Shown here piece after piece: positions 36,142 to 44,862 of a stretch of DNA of 64,000 bases. Below the pieces are notes generated by a model. It searched no databases, was not told where the DNA came from, and saw only the letters and a list, made by a program, of their open reading frames with translations. Position 1 is the stretch's first letter, and each line of letters opens with the position of its first letter. Position numbers and translations under genes: made by a program. Origin of the DNA: Anaerolineales bacterium (GTDB lineage Bacteria; Chloroflexota; Anaerolineae; Anaerolineales; UBA4823); contig JANXBJ010000001.1 of NCBI GenBank assembly GCA_025057645.1, positions 1 through 64,000 on the forward strand, given 5' to 3'.

Positions 36142-37368
36142 GTGGGAAATATCCTCTCCGAAAGACGCATCCTTTTAGGGGTCACGGGTTCAATCGCTTG
36201 CTATAAAGCGGCTGATTTAGCGTCAAAGCTGACTCAACAGGGGGCATCGGTTACCGCTATCCTAACTGCTGCGGCTAGACAATTTATCACTCCGCTCACC
36301 TTTCAATCGGTTACCGGGCAGCGCGCATACGTAGATGAAGACCTTTGGGGCCACGAAGGTCATATTCAGCACTTGGGTCTAGCTCACGGCGCTGATCTAA
36401 TTGCCATCGCACCGGCTTCGGCGAATACAATTGCCAAAATAGCCCATGGGATCTGTGACAACCTTTTGACCCTGACCTGTCTGGCGGCCACCTGCCCCAT
36501 CCTGATCGCCCCGGCGATGGACAGCGGCATGTATACCCATCCTACGACACAAGCTAATGTGGAAATTCTCAAACAGCGCGGCGTGTATGTCGCAGGTCCG
36601 GCGACTGGCCGCATGGCCTCGGGGTTGACCGGGATAGGACGGATGCTCGAACCGAGCGAAATCCTCGGTCATCTTCGTTGGGTTCTCGGCCGTCAGGAAG
36701 GGAGATTGAAGGGAAAACGATTGGTGGTGACTGCGGGTGGTACCTCTGAGCCCATCGATGCCGTGCGCGTGATTACCAATCGTTCCTCGGGGAAACAGGG
36801 CTTCGCAATTGCCCAAGCTGCTATCGATCAGGGGGCGGAAGTCACCTTGATTACCGGACCTACCGCTCTGCCAACCCCGGTAGGGGCGAGGCGGATAGAA
36901 GTGAATACAGCTCAAGAGATGCTCACAGCCGTTCTAGAGGCCATTTCAGCGGCGGATGCGTTGGTCATGGCAGCGGCCGTTGCTGATTTCCGACCGGAAA
37001 CCGTTGTAACAGAGAAACTCTCCAAGGAGGAAGGCATTCCTCAGCTTCGACTGACTCTCGCGCCGGATATCCTTAGCGCAGTTGCCCACTTCCGCAGCCG
37101 CAGCGGTTATCCTCGCGTTGTCATCGGCTTTGCTGCCGAGTCCGGCGACTTGGTCGAGCGTGCCCGTCAAAAGCTGGTTCGCAAGAGACTGGACCTGATC
37201 GTGGCCAATGACATCACTGCGCCGGATAGCGGCTTGGGGGCAGATACGAATCGCGTGACCCTGATTGATCCAGCCGGGAACGTTCAGTCATATCCGCTGA
37301 TGACCAAGGACGAGGTTGCTCAGATCCTCATAGAGAAGCTCGTCTCCCTGCTAGAGATCTCTTCGTGA
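36142..37368 (+). CDS. coaBC: Bifunctional phosphopantothenoylcysteine decarboxylase / phosphopantothenate-cysteine ligase
   Basis: 408 residues from GTG 36142. It carries out two steps of coenzyme A synthesis. The CoaC flavoprotein half (1 to about 185) shows LLGVTGSIACYKAADLASKL, the catalytic-His region HIQHLGLAHGADL, PASANT and PAMDSGMYTHP; the usual PxMNxxMW motif has Asp for Asn and Tyr for Trp. The CoaB half (about 190-408) shows KRLVVTAGGTSEPIDAVRVITNRSSGKQG, AAAVADFRP and LSKEEG. The Asn to Asp change occurs in some natural CoaBC proteins, to my knowledge, so the enzyme is probably active. Start and -10 spacing suggest a leaderless mRNA. Confidence 0.95.
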   Translation: MGNILSERRILLGVTGSIACYKAADLASKLTQQGASVTAILTAAARQFITPLTFQSVTGQRAYVDEDLWGHEGHIQHLGLAHGADLIAIAPASANTIAKIAHGICDNLLTLTCLAATCPILIAPAMDSGMYTHPTTQANVEILKQRGVYVAGPATGRMASGLTGIGRMLEPSEILGHLRWVLGRQEGRLKGKRLVVTAGGTSEPIDAVRVITNRSSGKQGFAIAQAAIDQGAEVTLITGPTALPTPVGARRIEVNTAQEMLTAVLEAISAADALVMAAAVADFRPETVVTEKLSKEEGIPQLRLTLAPDILSAVAHFRSRSGYPRVVIGFAAESGDLVERARQKLVRKRLDLIVANDITAPDSGLGADTNRVTLIDPAGNVQSYPLMTKDEVAQILIEKLVSLLEISS

Positions 37369-37495
37369 GCCGATTTGCCAGTTCGAGTTTGCGGTGCACT
37401 CTCAACGGGCAATCTGGTGCAATGGCGAACTCTGGTCATTGTCCCCTACGCGGCAGCTCTACTGGAGAGTTTGGAAAGGCACGCCGATCCGGGGG

Positions 37496-38899
37496 TCAGA
37501 TGTTCAGGAACGTCTCTGACCATGCGAATTGACGGCGGCTCTGGGTAGCCTGCTCGTAAGCATACCCTGCCCGCAGCAATAACTCTTCTTGCCAGTGATC
37601 AGCCACGATTTGTAATCCGATCGGCAAGCCTTCGGCATTGAAACCACACGGGAGAGAAAGTGCAGGGAGGCCGGTCAAGTTGAACGGTGATGTGAAGCGT
37701 GTCAGGACTTTTGCGGCTTCGAGCGAATCCTGCCCTACGATGGCTGGAGCAGCAATAGGGGTTGTGGGGGTAAGCAAAAGGTTGTATCGCTTGAAAAGCT
37801 CACGATAACGCTTCTGCAGGATCGCCTGTGTCCGTCTCGCCTGAACATACTGCGTCACCGCTACCGCAGCGCCGTTGCGCAGCCGCTGCAGCACATCTTC
37901 GCCAAACTGTTGTGGGCGTTCCGAGAGTTGCTTCTCATAGATTGCGGCTGCGTCGCTGATTACCATCAGTGCGTTGGTCTGAGCAGCTAATGCTCCCTCC
38001 GGCACACAGATTGGCTCAACCACTGCTCCCAGTTCGCGCAGCACATCCGCTGCCAGTCGCACCGCACGTAAAACTTCCTCTTCTGCTTGGGTGAAGAACT
38101 CATCCTCCGCCAGTGCGATGCGTAGTCCCTTGACTCCCTCCTTCAAATGTGGCAATGGATTGCGCAGAGGTTTTTGGGCATTAGTTGCATCTTGTGGGTC
38201 GTTACCGGCGATCAGGCGATAGAGCAGGGCAACATCTTCAACGCAGCGACCCAGCGGGCCGACATGATCCAGATTCCAGCTAAGGGGCAACACCCCCCTT
38301 AGGCTCACCCGACCGAATGTGGGTTTCAGGCCAACTGCGCCGCACAGGCTGGCAGGGATACGGATCGAGCCGCCGGTATCGGTGCCGATGGCGCCTAGGC
38401 AAAGACCCGCAACTACGGCAGCGGCTGATCCCCCTGAGGATCCTCCGGAGATCCGATCAGTCCGCCAAGGGTTGCGCACTGCCCCAAAATGAGGGTTGAG
38501 ATTGGTCACCCCAAGGGCGATTTCGTGCATATTGTGATAGCCGATAAGGATCGCCCCGCTTTGCCGCACACGCTCGACCACTCGTGCGTCTTGATCGGGA
38601 GTATATCCCTCCCAAACCTTGGACCCGGCGCGCAGCGGATGACCACGAATAGAGATAATATCCTTGATCCCAATCGGAATTCCATAGAGCGGGCTTAAGG
38701 GCCGAGGGTGTTTGAATGCCTTACTCAAGCGTTCTGCTTTGGATAAAGCCTCTTCGCGAAACACTGAGAGGTAGCAATTTAAGACGGGGTCATGCCGTTC
38801 AATGCGCTCTATGACCGCCTGAGTTAACTCAAGAGGGGTGATTTCCCGGTTTTGGATCAACTGTTTAGCTTCGGTCAGGGTTAGGTGCTGAATGTTCAT
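37496..38899 (-). CDS. Amidase-signature hydrolase (GatA-like)
   Basis: 467 residues. The Ser-cisSer-Lys triad is visible: Lys79 in IPIGIKD, the Ser pair in ISGGSSGGSAAA (153/154) and Ser177 in TDTGGSIRIPAS. Length and N-terminus (SLTEAKQLIQNREITPLELTQAVIERIE-like) match both GatA (tRNA-dependent amidation) and free-standing amidases. No gatC or gatB is adjacent, and it is coupled by a 4-bp ATGA overlap to a HAD phosphatase, so a metabolic amidase is at least as likely as GatA. Cytoplasmic. Confidence 0.9.
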   Translation of the reverse strand: MNIQHLTLTEAKQLIQNREITPLELTQAVIERIERHDPVLNCYLSVFREEALSKAERLSKAFKHPRPLSPLYGIPIGIKDIISIRGHPLRAGSKVWEGYTPDQDARVVERVRQSGAILIGYHNMHEIALGVTNLNPHFGAVRNPWRTDRISGGSSGGSAAAVVAGLCLGAIGTDTGGSIRIPASLCGAVGLKPTFGRVSLRGVLPLSWNLDHVGPLGRCVEDVALLYRLIAGNDPQDATNAQKPLRNPLPHLKEGVKGLRIALAEDEFFTQAEEEVLRAVRLAADVLRELGAVVEPICVPEGALAAQTNALMVISDAAAIYEKQLSERPQQFGEDVLQRLRNGAAVAVTQYVQARRTQAILQKRYRELFKRYNLLLTPTTPIAAPAIVGQDSLEAAKVLTRFTSPFNLTGLPALSLPCGFNAEGLPIGLQIVADHWQEELLLRAGYAYEQATQSRRQFAWSETFLNI

Positions 38900-39507
38900 G
38901 ATTCTTCCTCGAGAAGGCGTTGGAGGTCGTGGATGGTTTGCGCAGTTGACCGAAATTGGAAGCTGTTCATCCCCGCTTCTCGAGCGGCTTGAACGTTTAC
39001 CGGGAGATCATCGACGAAAACCATTTCGCTAAGAGGTGTGTTGAACCTCTGGGCAGCTAATTCGTAAATGCTTCGGTCCGGCTTCATCAAGCCTACCTCT
39101 GCGGAGATGATAACATCGTCGAAGAGCGTCAGAATCCCTAGCTCATCGTTCAAAATTCTACGCATGTCATCCCATGCATTGCTCAGCAAGCCAATGCGAT
39201 GGGTCTGGCGATGAGAGCGGATGAACTGCAGCAGCTCCTCATCCAAGCGATCGCCGGCGAAGAACTGTTCCCTAATCAAAGGAATCTGTGCTTCCGTTGC
39301 CCCGAGGGCGGCTGCAACTTGCCGCCAATGCTGTTCGGCCGTGATTTTCCCTACTGTGGCGCTCAGCGCAGAAGGGCTGCCAAACACGAGGTAAATGAGA
39401 TCTTCCTCGTCTAAACCATACTTGGCAGCCAGTTTTTGGCGCGGTCGACGGTCTTCTGTGCGCAGCAGCACCCCACCGAAGTCAAAGAGAATTGTGCCAA
39501 TCGCCAT
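38896..39507 (-). CDS. HAD-superfamily phosphatase (YihX-like)
   Basis: 203 residues. Motif I ILFDFGGVLL (nucleophile Asp), cap domain with RQVAAALGATEAQIP, motif II LLSNAWDDM, motif III Lys in EVGLMKPDRSIYELAA, motif IV VFVDDLPVNVQAAREAGM. Of the HAD-IA epoxide-hydrolase-like / YihX group acting on sugar phosphates or similar. Its gene precedes the amidase and overlaps it by 4 bp. A TATACT element near 39560 (minus strand) is a plausible promoter. Confidence 0.9.
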   Translation of the reverse strand: MAIGTILFDFGGVLLRTEDRRPRQKLAAKYGLDEEDLIYLVFGSPSALSATVGKITAEQHWRQVAAALGATEAQIPLIREQFFAGDRLDEELLQFIRSHRQTHRIGLLSNAWDDMRRILNDELGILTLFDDVIISAEVGLMKPDRSIYELAAQRFNTPLSEMVFVDDLPVNVQAAREAGMNSFQFRSTAQTIHDLQRLLEEES

Positions 39508-39680
39508 GGGTTCTGCTCCTATCTTGGGAACAAAGCCGGTTGGACGAGCTCAATAATTGAGTATAGAATTCCCATATTCTGGAACAACTGGTAGCAATTT
39601 TTCCAAGATGGCTTTTTTATGAGTGGCTGTATTTTACCCCGATCGACTCAAGATCCTTCTCAAGACAGATGCGTCAAACT

Positions 39681-40961
39681 CTAAGACCGGGAGTTGGAGA
39701 AGTCCCTTTCCCCTTTGGGGAGCCTAAATTTGGACCAAACCGGCAAGATTGCCAAGAGCGTCAGGTAGGCGGTCAATCGAAATGGAAAGTGGGGGCCGTA
39801 CCTCTCATACAACCGGGCGCCGATCGCTGGGGCAGGCAGGGAAATTAGGCCCAAGCTGGTCTGAAACAGTCCGAAACCAATACCGCGTATCTTCTCCGGA
39901 AAAGCCTTGCTGATCAACGCTTCGTAAGCAGGGGCCATCAAGCCTACCCCAACTCCCAGCACCGCCCATGCTAGGGCAAAGCCGAAAATGCTCTGGGCCT
40001 CAATAAAAACTAAGAGTGCAACGAACTGCATAAAGAAACCACCGGCAATGGCCTGGCGCTCTCCCCATTGATCGGCTAGCCAACCTGCGGGGAGAGTGGT
40101 GAGCATCATGAAGATGCCAAAAACAGCTTCTAACATCCCAATTTGCTCGAGGTTCAGTCTGCCTTCTTCCTGAAGGTAGATGGGAAGCAAATTCATCGAA
40201 AGCGCGTAACCGATGTCGCGTATCCCGTCAGTTAGGAGGATCCAGGTCACCAGACCTCCTGCTAATAACATCGAAGCCATTGTGCTCATGCTAGATCGTA
40301 AGCTTTGCCAAGTGAGAGGTTGAGACCGGCTCTCGATATTTTTAGCGGCATAGCGCGCCATAATCACACGGATTCCCGTTGCAAGGAGATAGAGCGAAGC
40401 CGCTGCTATGAGCATGATCCGAAAGCCGAAGCGATGGGCGACGAATCCTCCCAGAGGAGGCCCGATGACCGAGACCACCATAAAGATCGTGTTCGAGATA
40501 CCGAAAACCCTGGCTCGGTTCTGTTCGCTGGATTGCTCTGCAATAAAGGCGCCGAAGCTCGGTGCGACCAACGAGACCGTAATCGCTCCTAATCCTTCCC
40601 CTAAAAGCACCCATTGCCACGAGGGAGAGAGAATCAAGATGGCGTAAGAAATCACCCCCGCTACGCTCCCGATGGCTATGCTCCGCAGCCGCCCTAGCGA
40701 GTCCGATATCCACCCCCCCAGAATCTGCAGGGCCAAAGGAATAATGCGCGATAAAGTGAAGAACAGCCCCACCTGGGCCACGTCTGCTCCAAGGGAGGTC
40801 AGATAAAGCGGCAAGAGCGGCCCATACATGCTTCCGCCCACATTTGCTAGCACCATGGCAACCAAAAACCAGAGCAGAAGGGGGTTAAGGATCGCATTAT
40901 CTTGTAAAGATTGGGAGTAGAGCTTTGGCTTGCTCTGTTTAGTTTCGTTTTTCCAACTCAT
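39681..40961 (-). CDS. Major facilitator superfamily transporter
   Basis: 426 residues from ATG 40961; an in-frame GTG at 41012 lies inside the upstream terminator hairpin and is rejected. About 12 membrane helices with the MFS motif GGWISDSLGRLRSIAIGS after helix 2 and its repeat AGWLADQWGERQAIAGG in the second half. Drug/efflux (DHA1-like) in character; the substrate is not predictable. A short leader peptide and intrinsic terminator sit between its promoter and start, suggesting induction by attenuation. Confidence 0.92.
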   Translation of the reverse strand: MSWKNETKQSKPKLYSQSLQDNAILNPLLLWFLVAMVLANVGGSMYGPLLPLYLTSLGADVAQVGLFFTLSRIIPLALQILGGWISDSLGRLRSIAIGSVAGVISYAILILSPSWQWVLLGEGLGAITVSLVAPSFGAFIAEQSSEQNRARVFGISNTIFMVVSVIGPPLGGFVAHRFGFRIMLIAAASLYLLATGIRVIMARYAAKNIESRSQPLTWQSLRSSMSTMASMLLAGGLVTWILLTDGIRDIGYALSMNLLPIYLQEEGRLNLEQIGMLEAVFGIFMMLTTLPAGWLADQWGERQAIAGGFFMQFVALLVFIEAQSIFGFALAWAVLGVGVGLMAPAYEALISKAFPEKIRGIGFGLFQTSLGLISLPAPAIGARLYERYGPHFPFRLTAYLTLLAILPVWSKFRLPKGERDFSNSRS

Positions 40962-41005
40962 TTCTTTCCACGTTGGCCTAGAATTGTCGTATAAATTCAA
41001 AAAAA

Positions 41006-41034
41006 CAGCCACGGGCAGGAGCGCACCGTGGCTG
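41006..41034 (-). terminator. Leader terminator (attenuator) before the MFS gene
   Basis: On the minus strand CAGCCACGG (41034-41026) pairs with CCGTGGCTG (41014-41006) around 11 nt, followed by seven T. No minus-strand gene other than the short leader ORF lies upstream, so this terminator sits inside the MFS leader. GGCAGCTA (41065-41058) can pair with TAGCAGCC (41037-41030) with one mismatch, as a competing antiterminator. Confidence 0.75.
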
Positions 41035-41056
41035 CTAATTGACGTTCGCCGATCTC

Positions 41057-41149
41057 CTAGCTGCCAACAGGCGCGCCCGGAAAAGGCAACACACCATCAA
41101 GACCGACAGTAGCACTCGCTTGGGAGGGAGGATATGCCGTCCCGACCAT
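41057..41149 (-). CDS. Predicted 30-residue leader peptide
   Basis: ATG 41149 to TAG 41057, with AAGGAAGGG about 11 nt upstream. The peptide begins MVGTAYPPSQ and ends LPFPGAPVGS; it has five prolines, including a PP pair. The stop codon overlaps the 5' arm of a possible antiterminator, so the ribosome's position on it could decide whether the downstream terminator forms. Coding status is inferred from position and ribosome-binding site only. Confidence 0.45.
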   Translation of the reverse strand: MVGTAYPPSQASATVGLDGVLPFPGAPVGS

Positions 41150-41196
41150 CGAAAAGAAAACCCTTCCTTAGGAATAGAAAAAATTAGGAGAGCGTT

Positions 41197-41226
41197 AATA
41201 TATCACAAAAGAGCGGTCTTCGTCAA
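41197..41226 (-). promoter_or_regulatory. Promoter of the MFS leader
   Basis: Minus strand: TTGACG (41226-41221), 18-bp spacer, TATATT (41202-41197). Start near 41190 gives a leader of about 230 nt containing a short ORF and an intrinsic terminator before the MFS ATG. Confidence 0.7.
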
Positions 41227-41425
41227 GAACGCAATCTGCTTGTTCTTTGTCTACAAGGCCCTAGCCCGATCCTCGGGAATTGCCTAAGCACACTCCTAAT
41301 GTGGAGAACCAGAAGTTTGCCGCAGGTTTCGAGTGACATCGGCGAAGCAGAGCTACAGGTCGCAGAGCTGATAAAGACCTCCTGACGCTGCAAAGTTCTC
41401 TAAACACGATTGGGCGTTTTTGTTG

Positions 41426-41431
41426 TATAAT
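41426..41431 (+). promoter_or_regulatory. -10 box (TATAAT) for the DUF4332 gene
   Basis: Perfect TATAAT, 57 bp before ATG 41489; the -35 is weak. Confidence 0.5.
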
Positions 41432-41488
41432 CTTTACAAATATAGCTAACCCTAACGTTCTCTAAATTTCCCGGATAGAGGTGAAGAT

Positions 41489-41893
41489 ATGGCAAAGCTG
41501 GAAGATGTCGAGGGCATCGGTCCAACCTACGCAGAGAAGTTGCGTCAGGCGGGCGTTCGTTCACCTGCTGCCTTTTTGAAACGGGCAGCGACCCCCAGTG
41601 GACGAAAGGAATTGGCGGAGAAGAGCGGGATCAGCGAGCAATTGATTTTGGAGTGGGCTAATCATCTCGATTTGTACCGGATCAAGGGCATCGGCTCGGA
41701 GTATTCCGATTTGCTCGAAGAAGCCGGCGTGGATACCGTGGTCGAGCTGGCGCAGCGCAATCCTGAGAACCTCTACCAGAAGCTGGTAGAAGTCAACACC
41801 GCTAAGAAACTCGTGCGGAAGATGCCCGTACTCTCCCAGGTTGCTAATTGGATTGAGCAGGCGAAAAGTTTGCCCCGAGTTCTGGAATATTGA
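41489..41893 (+). CDS. DUF4332 helix-hairpin-helix protein
   Basis: 134 residues. Two helix-hairpin-helix units: LEDVEGIGPTYAEKLRQAGV and LYRIKGIGSEYSDLLEEAGV, the second followed by VDTVVELAQRNPENLYQKLVEVN and ending VANWIEQAKSLPRVLEY. DUF4332 resembles the tandem HhH modules of DNA polymerases and topoisomerases, so non-specific DNA binding is likely. AGAGGTGAAGAT precedes the ATG. Single-gene unit with its own promoter. Confidence 0.88.
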   Translation: MAKLEDVEGIGPTYAEKLRQAGVRSPAAFLKRAATPSGRKELAEKSGISEQLILEWANHLDLYRIKGIGSEYSDLLEEAGVDTVVELAQRNPENLYQKLVEVNTAKKLVRKMPVLSQVANWIEQAKSLPRVLEY

Positions 41894-42228
41894 TTAATTG
41901 ACGGCATTTTTTTCTTCCCTCTTCTATAGTAAAGAATTGGCTACCTTAATGAGGAGAGGGTGTCGAGGTTATCTCCCGTATGCCTCGCTCCTTCTTTAGG
42001 GGTATTTGTGTTGGTCTTTATGGCAACGAGCACAGGGCACAGGATAGCTGAGCTACTGCCGGCGTGCCTGAGAGGTAGGTTCCCTTGCTTATAGGTGGGA
42101 GGGATAGGGGGCTCCCCGAGGCTCTAAGAGCTCGGGTATCTTGGCTAACGTAGCGGACTTTGGGAAGGTGTACCTAATAATTTTGTAAGAACGTAAGAAG
42201 AACCCTTTGAGATTCGGGGCTGAGTTGC
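41894..42228. other. Intergenic region, no gene recognised
   Basis: Contains a palindrome CCCGAG-N10-CTCGGG at 42115-42136 and G-rich runs near 42085-42115. A T-rich stretch (TTTTTTTCTTCCC) follows DUF4332 but lacks a strong preceding stem. No coding frame with a ribosome-binding site; no tRNA cloverleaf found. Confidence 0.45.
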
Positions 42229-42234
42229 TATAAT
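42207..42234 (+). promoter_or_regulatory. Promoter of the SpoIIAA-like gene
   Basis: TTGAGA (42207-42212), 16-bp spacer, TATAAT (42229-42234), 33 bp before ATG 42268. Confidence 0.65.
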
Positions 42235-42267
42235 GATTTTAACGGTCGTGAAAGGAATCGGGTTCGA

Positions 42268-42639
42268 ATGTTCGACGTGCGGACAAACTTTTTCGAAAAC
42301 AAGCTGCTCTTTCTGGCTCGGGGGAAAATCGAGGAGAGTGAATGCCGTCTGATGTGCGACGCTTTGCTGAAGAATGCACGCAAGTTGCAACCAGGTTTTG
42401 TCCTCATTTGCGACATCCATGATTTAGCTCCCTTGCCTGAAGGGGGACGACTGGAATTGCAGAAGACTATGCAGGCTTTGTTAGACTCGGGTATGGGAGC
42501 CGAAATCCGCATTATCTCGGATAAATCAGTAGTTACGGCGAACCAATTCCAACGCGCCTCCCGCAGTGTCGGATATACGGCAACGGAAGTGCGTTCGGTA
42601 CAAGAGGCGGAGCGTCTAATCGATCAACTGAGGGGATAG
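42268..42639 (+). CDS. STAS/SpoIIAA-like small protein
   Basis: 123 residues with alternating strands and helices: MFDVRTNFFENKLLFLARGKIEESEC, VLICDIHDLAPLPEGGRLELQKTMQALLDSGMGAEIRIISDK, SVGYTATEVRSVQEAERLIDQL. The layout resembles SpoIIAA-like STAS-fold proteins. No obvious phosphorylatable Ser and no kinase partner nearby, so a classical anti-anti-sigma role is not supported. Has its own well-formed promoter. Confidence 0.7.
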   Translation: MFDVRTNFFENKLLFLARGKIEESECRLMCDALLKNARKLQPGFVLICDIHDLAPLPEGGRLELQKTMQALLDSGMGAEIRIISDKSVVTANQFQRASRSVGYTATEVRSVQEAERLIDQLRG

Positions 42640-42884
42640 TCTTCTTGCAGGGCCGTGAACCGGCACTGTTCAGATGAGCGCCGAAGCTGACCCTGAGTCG
42701 GCTAATTTCTTCGATATAGGGGGCAAGCATGGTGTGTTCGTGTAAAAAATAGCGTCAGAGTGTTTACCCGAAGGCTTTTCGAGCCAATTTGGGGTTGCAC
42801 GGACTGCAACTTCAGTTACACCCTCTTGCAAGGAACGTTGTCCTAGTTTATTATTAGGCCTGTATCTTCTTTAAGGAGCATTAA

Positions 42885-43748
42885 ATGAATGTTGGCGTTC
42901 TTACTGACACCACTGCTAGTATTCCTGCCTCTTTGGTCGAAGAGCTAGGCATTGAGCTGGTTCCGTACTACGTGATGCGGGGGATGGAAACTCTGCGCGA
43001 TATGATCGATGTCAAGCCCGATGAATTTGCCCAGTATCTCCTCACAGCGCAGACGTTGCCGACAACGTCGAATCCTAGCCCGGGGGATTATGTCAACGCT
43101 ATCTTGCGTCTGGCAGAACGCACCTTGAACATCGTGGCTCTCACGATGACCTCAAAGGGCAGCGGAGCCTATCAGTCTTGTCTTGCCGCCGTGGAAATGC
43201 TAAAGGAGAAAATGCCCAGACTGCGCGTGGATGTCGTGGATACTCTTGCAGTAGCCATGGCGCAAGGCTGGGCTGTGATCGAGGCGGCGCGGTTAGCGAA
43301 GCGAGGATTCGGAATTGCAGAAGTGGTCGAAAAGGCCCGCCAAACTGCGCAGCAGGCAATGATGATGATGACTGCGGACACACTGCGCTATCTTTACATG
43401 GGCGGACGGATCGGTCGTGCCCAACACCTGATTGGATCGCTGCTCAATATCAAGCCAATTATTGGAATGCAGGACGGGGTGATCGTTGCCCTAGCTACAG
43501 AGAGGACTCGCCCCAAAGCTTATGCGCGCATTGTAGAACTGATGAAAGAGCGTCTGAGCGGTATCCGCAATATCAAGGTAGCCTTTATGCACGTTGCAGC
43601 ACTAGATCAGTTAGAGCATTTGAAAGAGAAAGTTTGCTCTCAATTTCATTGCGTTGAGAGTTTGACCACTGCTCTTTCTCCTGCTTTAGCTGTGCATTCC
43701 GGTCCGGGAACGGTCGGGCTTAGCTATATTCCTGCCGAGTCGGGGTGA
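42885..43748 (+). CDS. DegV family fatty-acid-binding protein
   Basis: 287 residues. DegV/FakB type: VGVLTDTTASIPASLVEELGIELVPYYV, the Thr-Ser-x-Pro segment TTSNPSPGDYV, LTMTSKGSGAYQSC, DTLRYLYMGGRIGRAQHLIGSLLNIKPIIGMQDG, and a C-terminal HSGPGTVGLSY. These proteins hold a fatty acid for FakA-dependent phosphorylation; no fakA is in view. AAGGAG precedes ATG 42885. Possible promoter TTGTCC-N17-TGTATC at about 42837-42866. Confidence 0.93.
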   Translation: MNVGVLTDTTASIPASLVEELGIELVPYYVMRGMETLRDMIDVKPDEFAQYLLTAQTLPTTSNPSPGDYVNAILRLAERTLNIVALTMTSKGSGAYQSCLAAVEMLKEKMPRLRVDVVDTLAVAMAQGWAVIEAARLAKRGFGIAEVVEKARQTAQQAMMMMTADTLRYLYMGGRIGRAQHLIGSLLNIKPIIGMQDGVIVALATERTRPKAYARIVELMKERLSGIRNIKVAFMHVAALDQLEHLKEKVCSQFHCVESLTTALSPALAVHSGPGTVGLSYIPAESG

Positions 43749-44003
43749 GCGGAGTTTTTCAAGACTTATACTGGGGGACTACCCGGCAATAGCCAAACAC
43801 CCGGGTGTAATCGGGCTTTCTAGTTGGATACGGCACGCTGTTCTTTGCCAGTGAGCGCCGATTGGTTGGAAGAGCCGGGGCTGTATGTCGAGAGTTCGGG
43901 GAGAACAAAAAGTTGCCGGGCAAAAAGCCATATAGCCGGCTAGGTCTTGATTAGCGGTGAGCTTCCTCTTTTCGGAGTCGCTTTTCGGGGTAGAAACCAC
44001 GGT

Positions 44004-44744
44004 TCACGGCTTTGTGAGACCGAAGGAGCTTTGGATCGGGATGCCATACCGCTCTTGAAAGAGTTTGGCATCAAAGGGTGCCTGTCGAGCCCGGCACTTT
44101 TCGCGTGGGCAGAGCTGACAGCTTATAAACTGAGTTTGGGTTGGGAAGACAACTCCGGAGACAGATTTGACCGGGTACATAAGCTTGCTCTCGGTCAGGG
44201 ATACGCCAATTTTTCCTTTCACATCCCCAAGAAGGCTGAAGAGGTCCTCTTGAGCACTGAGCGGCCAGTCGTCCAGGGAACCGGGGTGCATTTCCGAGAG
44301 CGGGCCGCAATGAAAGCGTTGGGTAAGGTACTGATGCATAGCTTGTCGGGCAGTTTCCAGCGCAACTTCTTGAATCACATCTGCCCAGAAGCGATGGAGC
44401 AAATCGGGGAGTGTTGTCGACCAAGTGGCTAGTTCTAAACCAGCCGTGGCGACAAAGACAAAGGCATGGGTTGCCTCTTCAAGGTTGACGCGCAAAATTC
44501 GGCTGACCAACCGGCGGCCGTCCAATCGTACCCAATTTTCCCCCTTCTCAGCTATAAGAACCCTGCGCACCATTGCTTTGGGCTTTGCAACTTGCTCTGC
44601 TTGGTCGATTAGGTGGTCGAGTTCGGCAAGGTAGTGGCTACCGGGCTTGAGGCGCAAGGTCTGACACAAGCTCTCGCGGTTAATTCGAAATGGAATTTGC
44701 GAGAGCACCTTGACCTCACTTCGAGCAGAAGGCACACGCGACAT
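44004..44744 (-). CDS. Stand-alone MetH-activation-domain-like protein
   Basis: 246 residues from ATG 44744; the frame is open further upstream, but the promoter at 44781 lies inside that extension, fixing this start. Resembles the vitamin B12-dependent methionine synthase activation domain: EMHPGSLDDWPLSAQEDLFSLLGDV then IGVSLTESKLMYPVKSVSGVVF. A C-terminal SCQLCPREKCRARQAPFD Cys cluster is not part of MetH itself and could bind metal or an iron-sulphur cluster. Likely reactivates a corrinoid protein or methionine synthase encoded elsewhere. No metH in the window. Confidence 0.82.
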   Translation of the reverse strand: MSRVPSARSEVKVLSQIPFRINRESLCQTLRLKPGSHYLAELDHLIDQAEQVAKPKAMVRRVLIAEKGENWVRLDGRRLVSRILRVNLEEATHAFVFVATAGLELATWSTTLPDLLHRFWADVIQEVALETARQAMHQYLTQRFHCGPLSEMHPGSLDDWPLSAQEDLFSLLGDVKGKIGVSLTESKLMYPVKSVSGVVFPTQTQFISCQLCPREKCRARQAPFDAKLFQERYGIPIQSSFGLTKP

Positions 44745-44780
44745 TGCGCAGATTTGGCTTGGAAAGGATAAACTGTTCTG

Positions 44781-44809
44781 ATTATACCAATCCGATTCAG
44801 AGGGTCGAA
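44781..44809 (-). promoter_or_regulatory. Promoter of the MetH-activation-like gene
   Basis: Minus strand: TTCGAC (44809-44804), 17-bp spacer, TATAAT (44786-44781). Predicted leader of about 30 nt to ATG 44744. Confidence 0.65.
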
Positions 44810-44849
44810 GATATAGAATTTTAGCCTTCACAGCCCTTCTGCTCCATGT

Positions 44850-44855
44850 TAAACT
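44850..44855 (+). promoter_or_regulatory. Extended -10 (TGTTAAACT) before the membrane-anchored protein gene
   Basis: TGn-TAAACT ends 7 nt before ATG 44863, consistent with a leaderless start. Confidence 0.35.
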
Positions 44856-44862
44856 TCTCTGC

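Noticed and set aside
41007-41012. Upstream GTG start (41012) for the MFS transporter
   Set aside because: It lies in the 3' arm of the terminator hairpin and would translate the poly-T tract; ATG 40961 is better.
41035-41190. Fluoride or other known riboswitch in the MFS leader
   Set aside because: GATGG is present, but the rest of the fluoride consensus is missing; a leader ORF with attenuation explains the region better.
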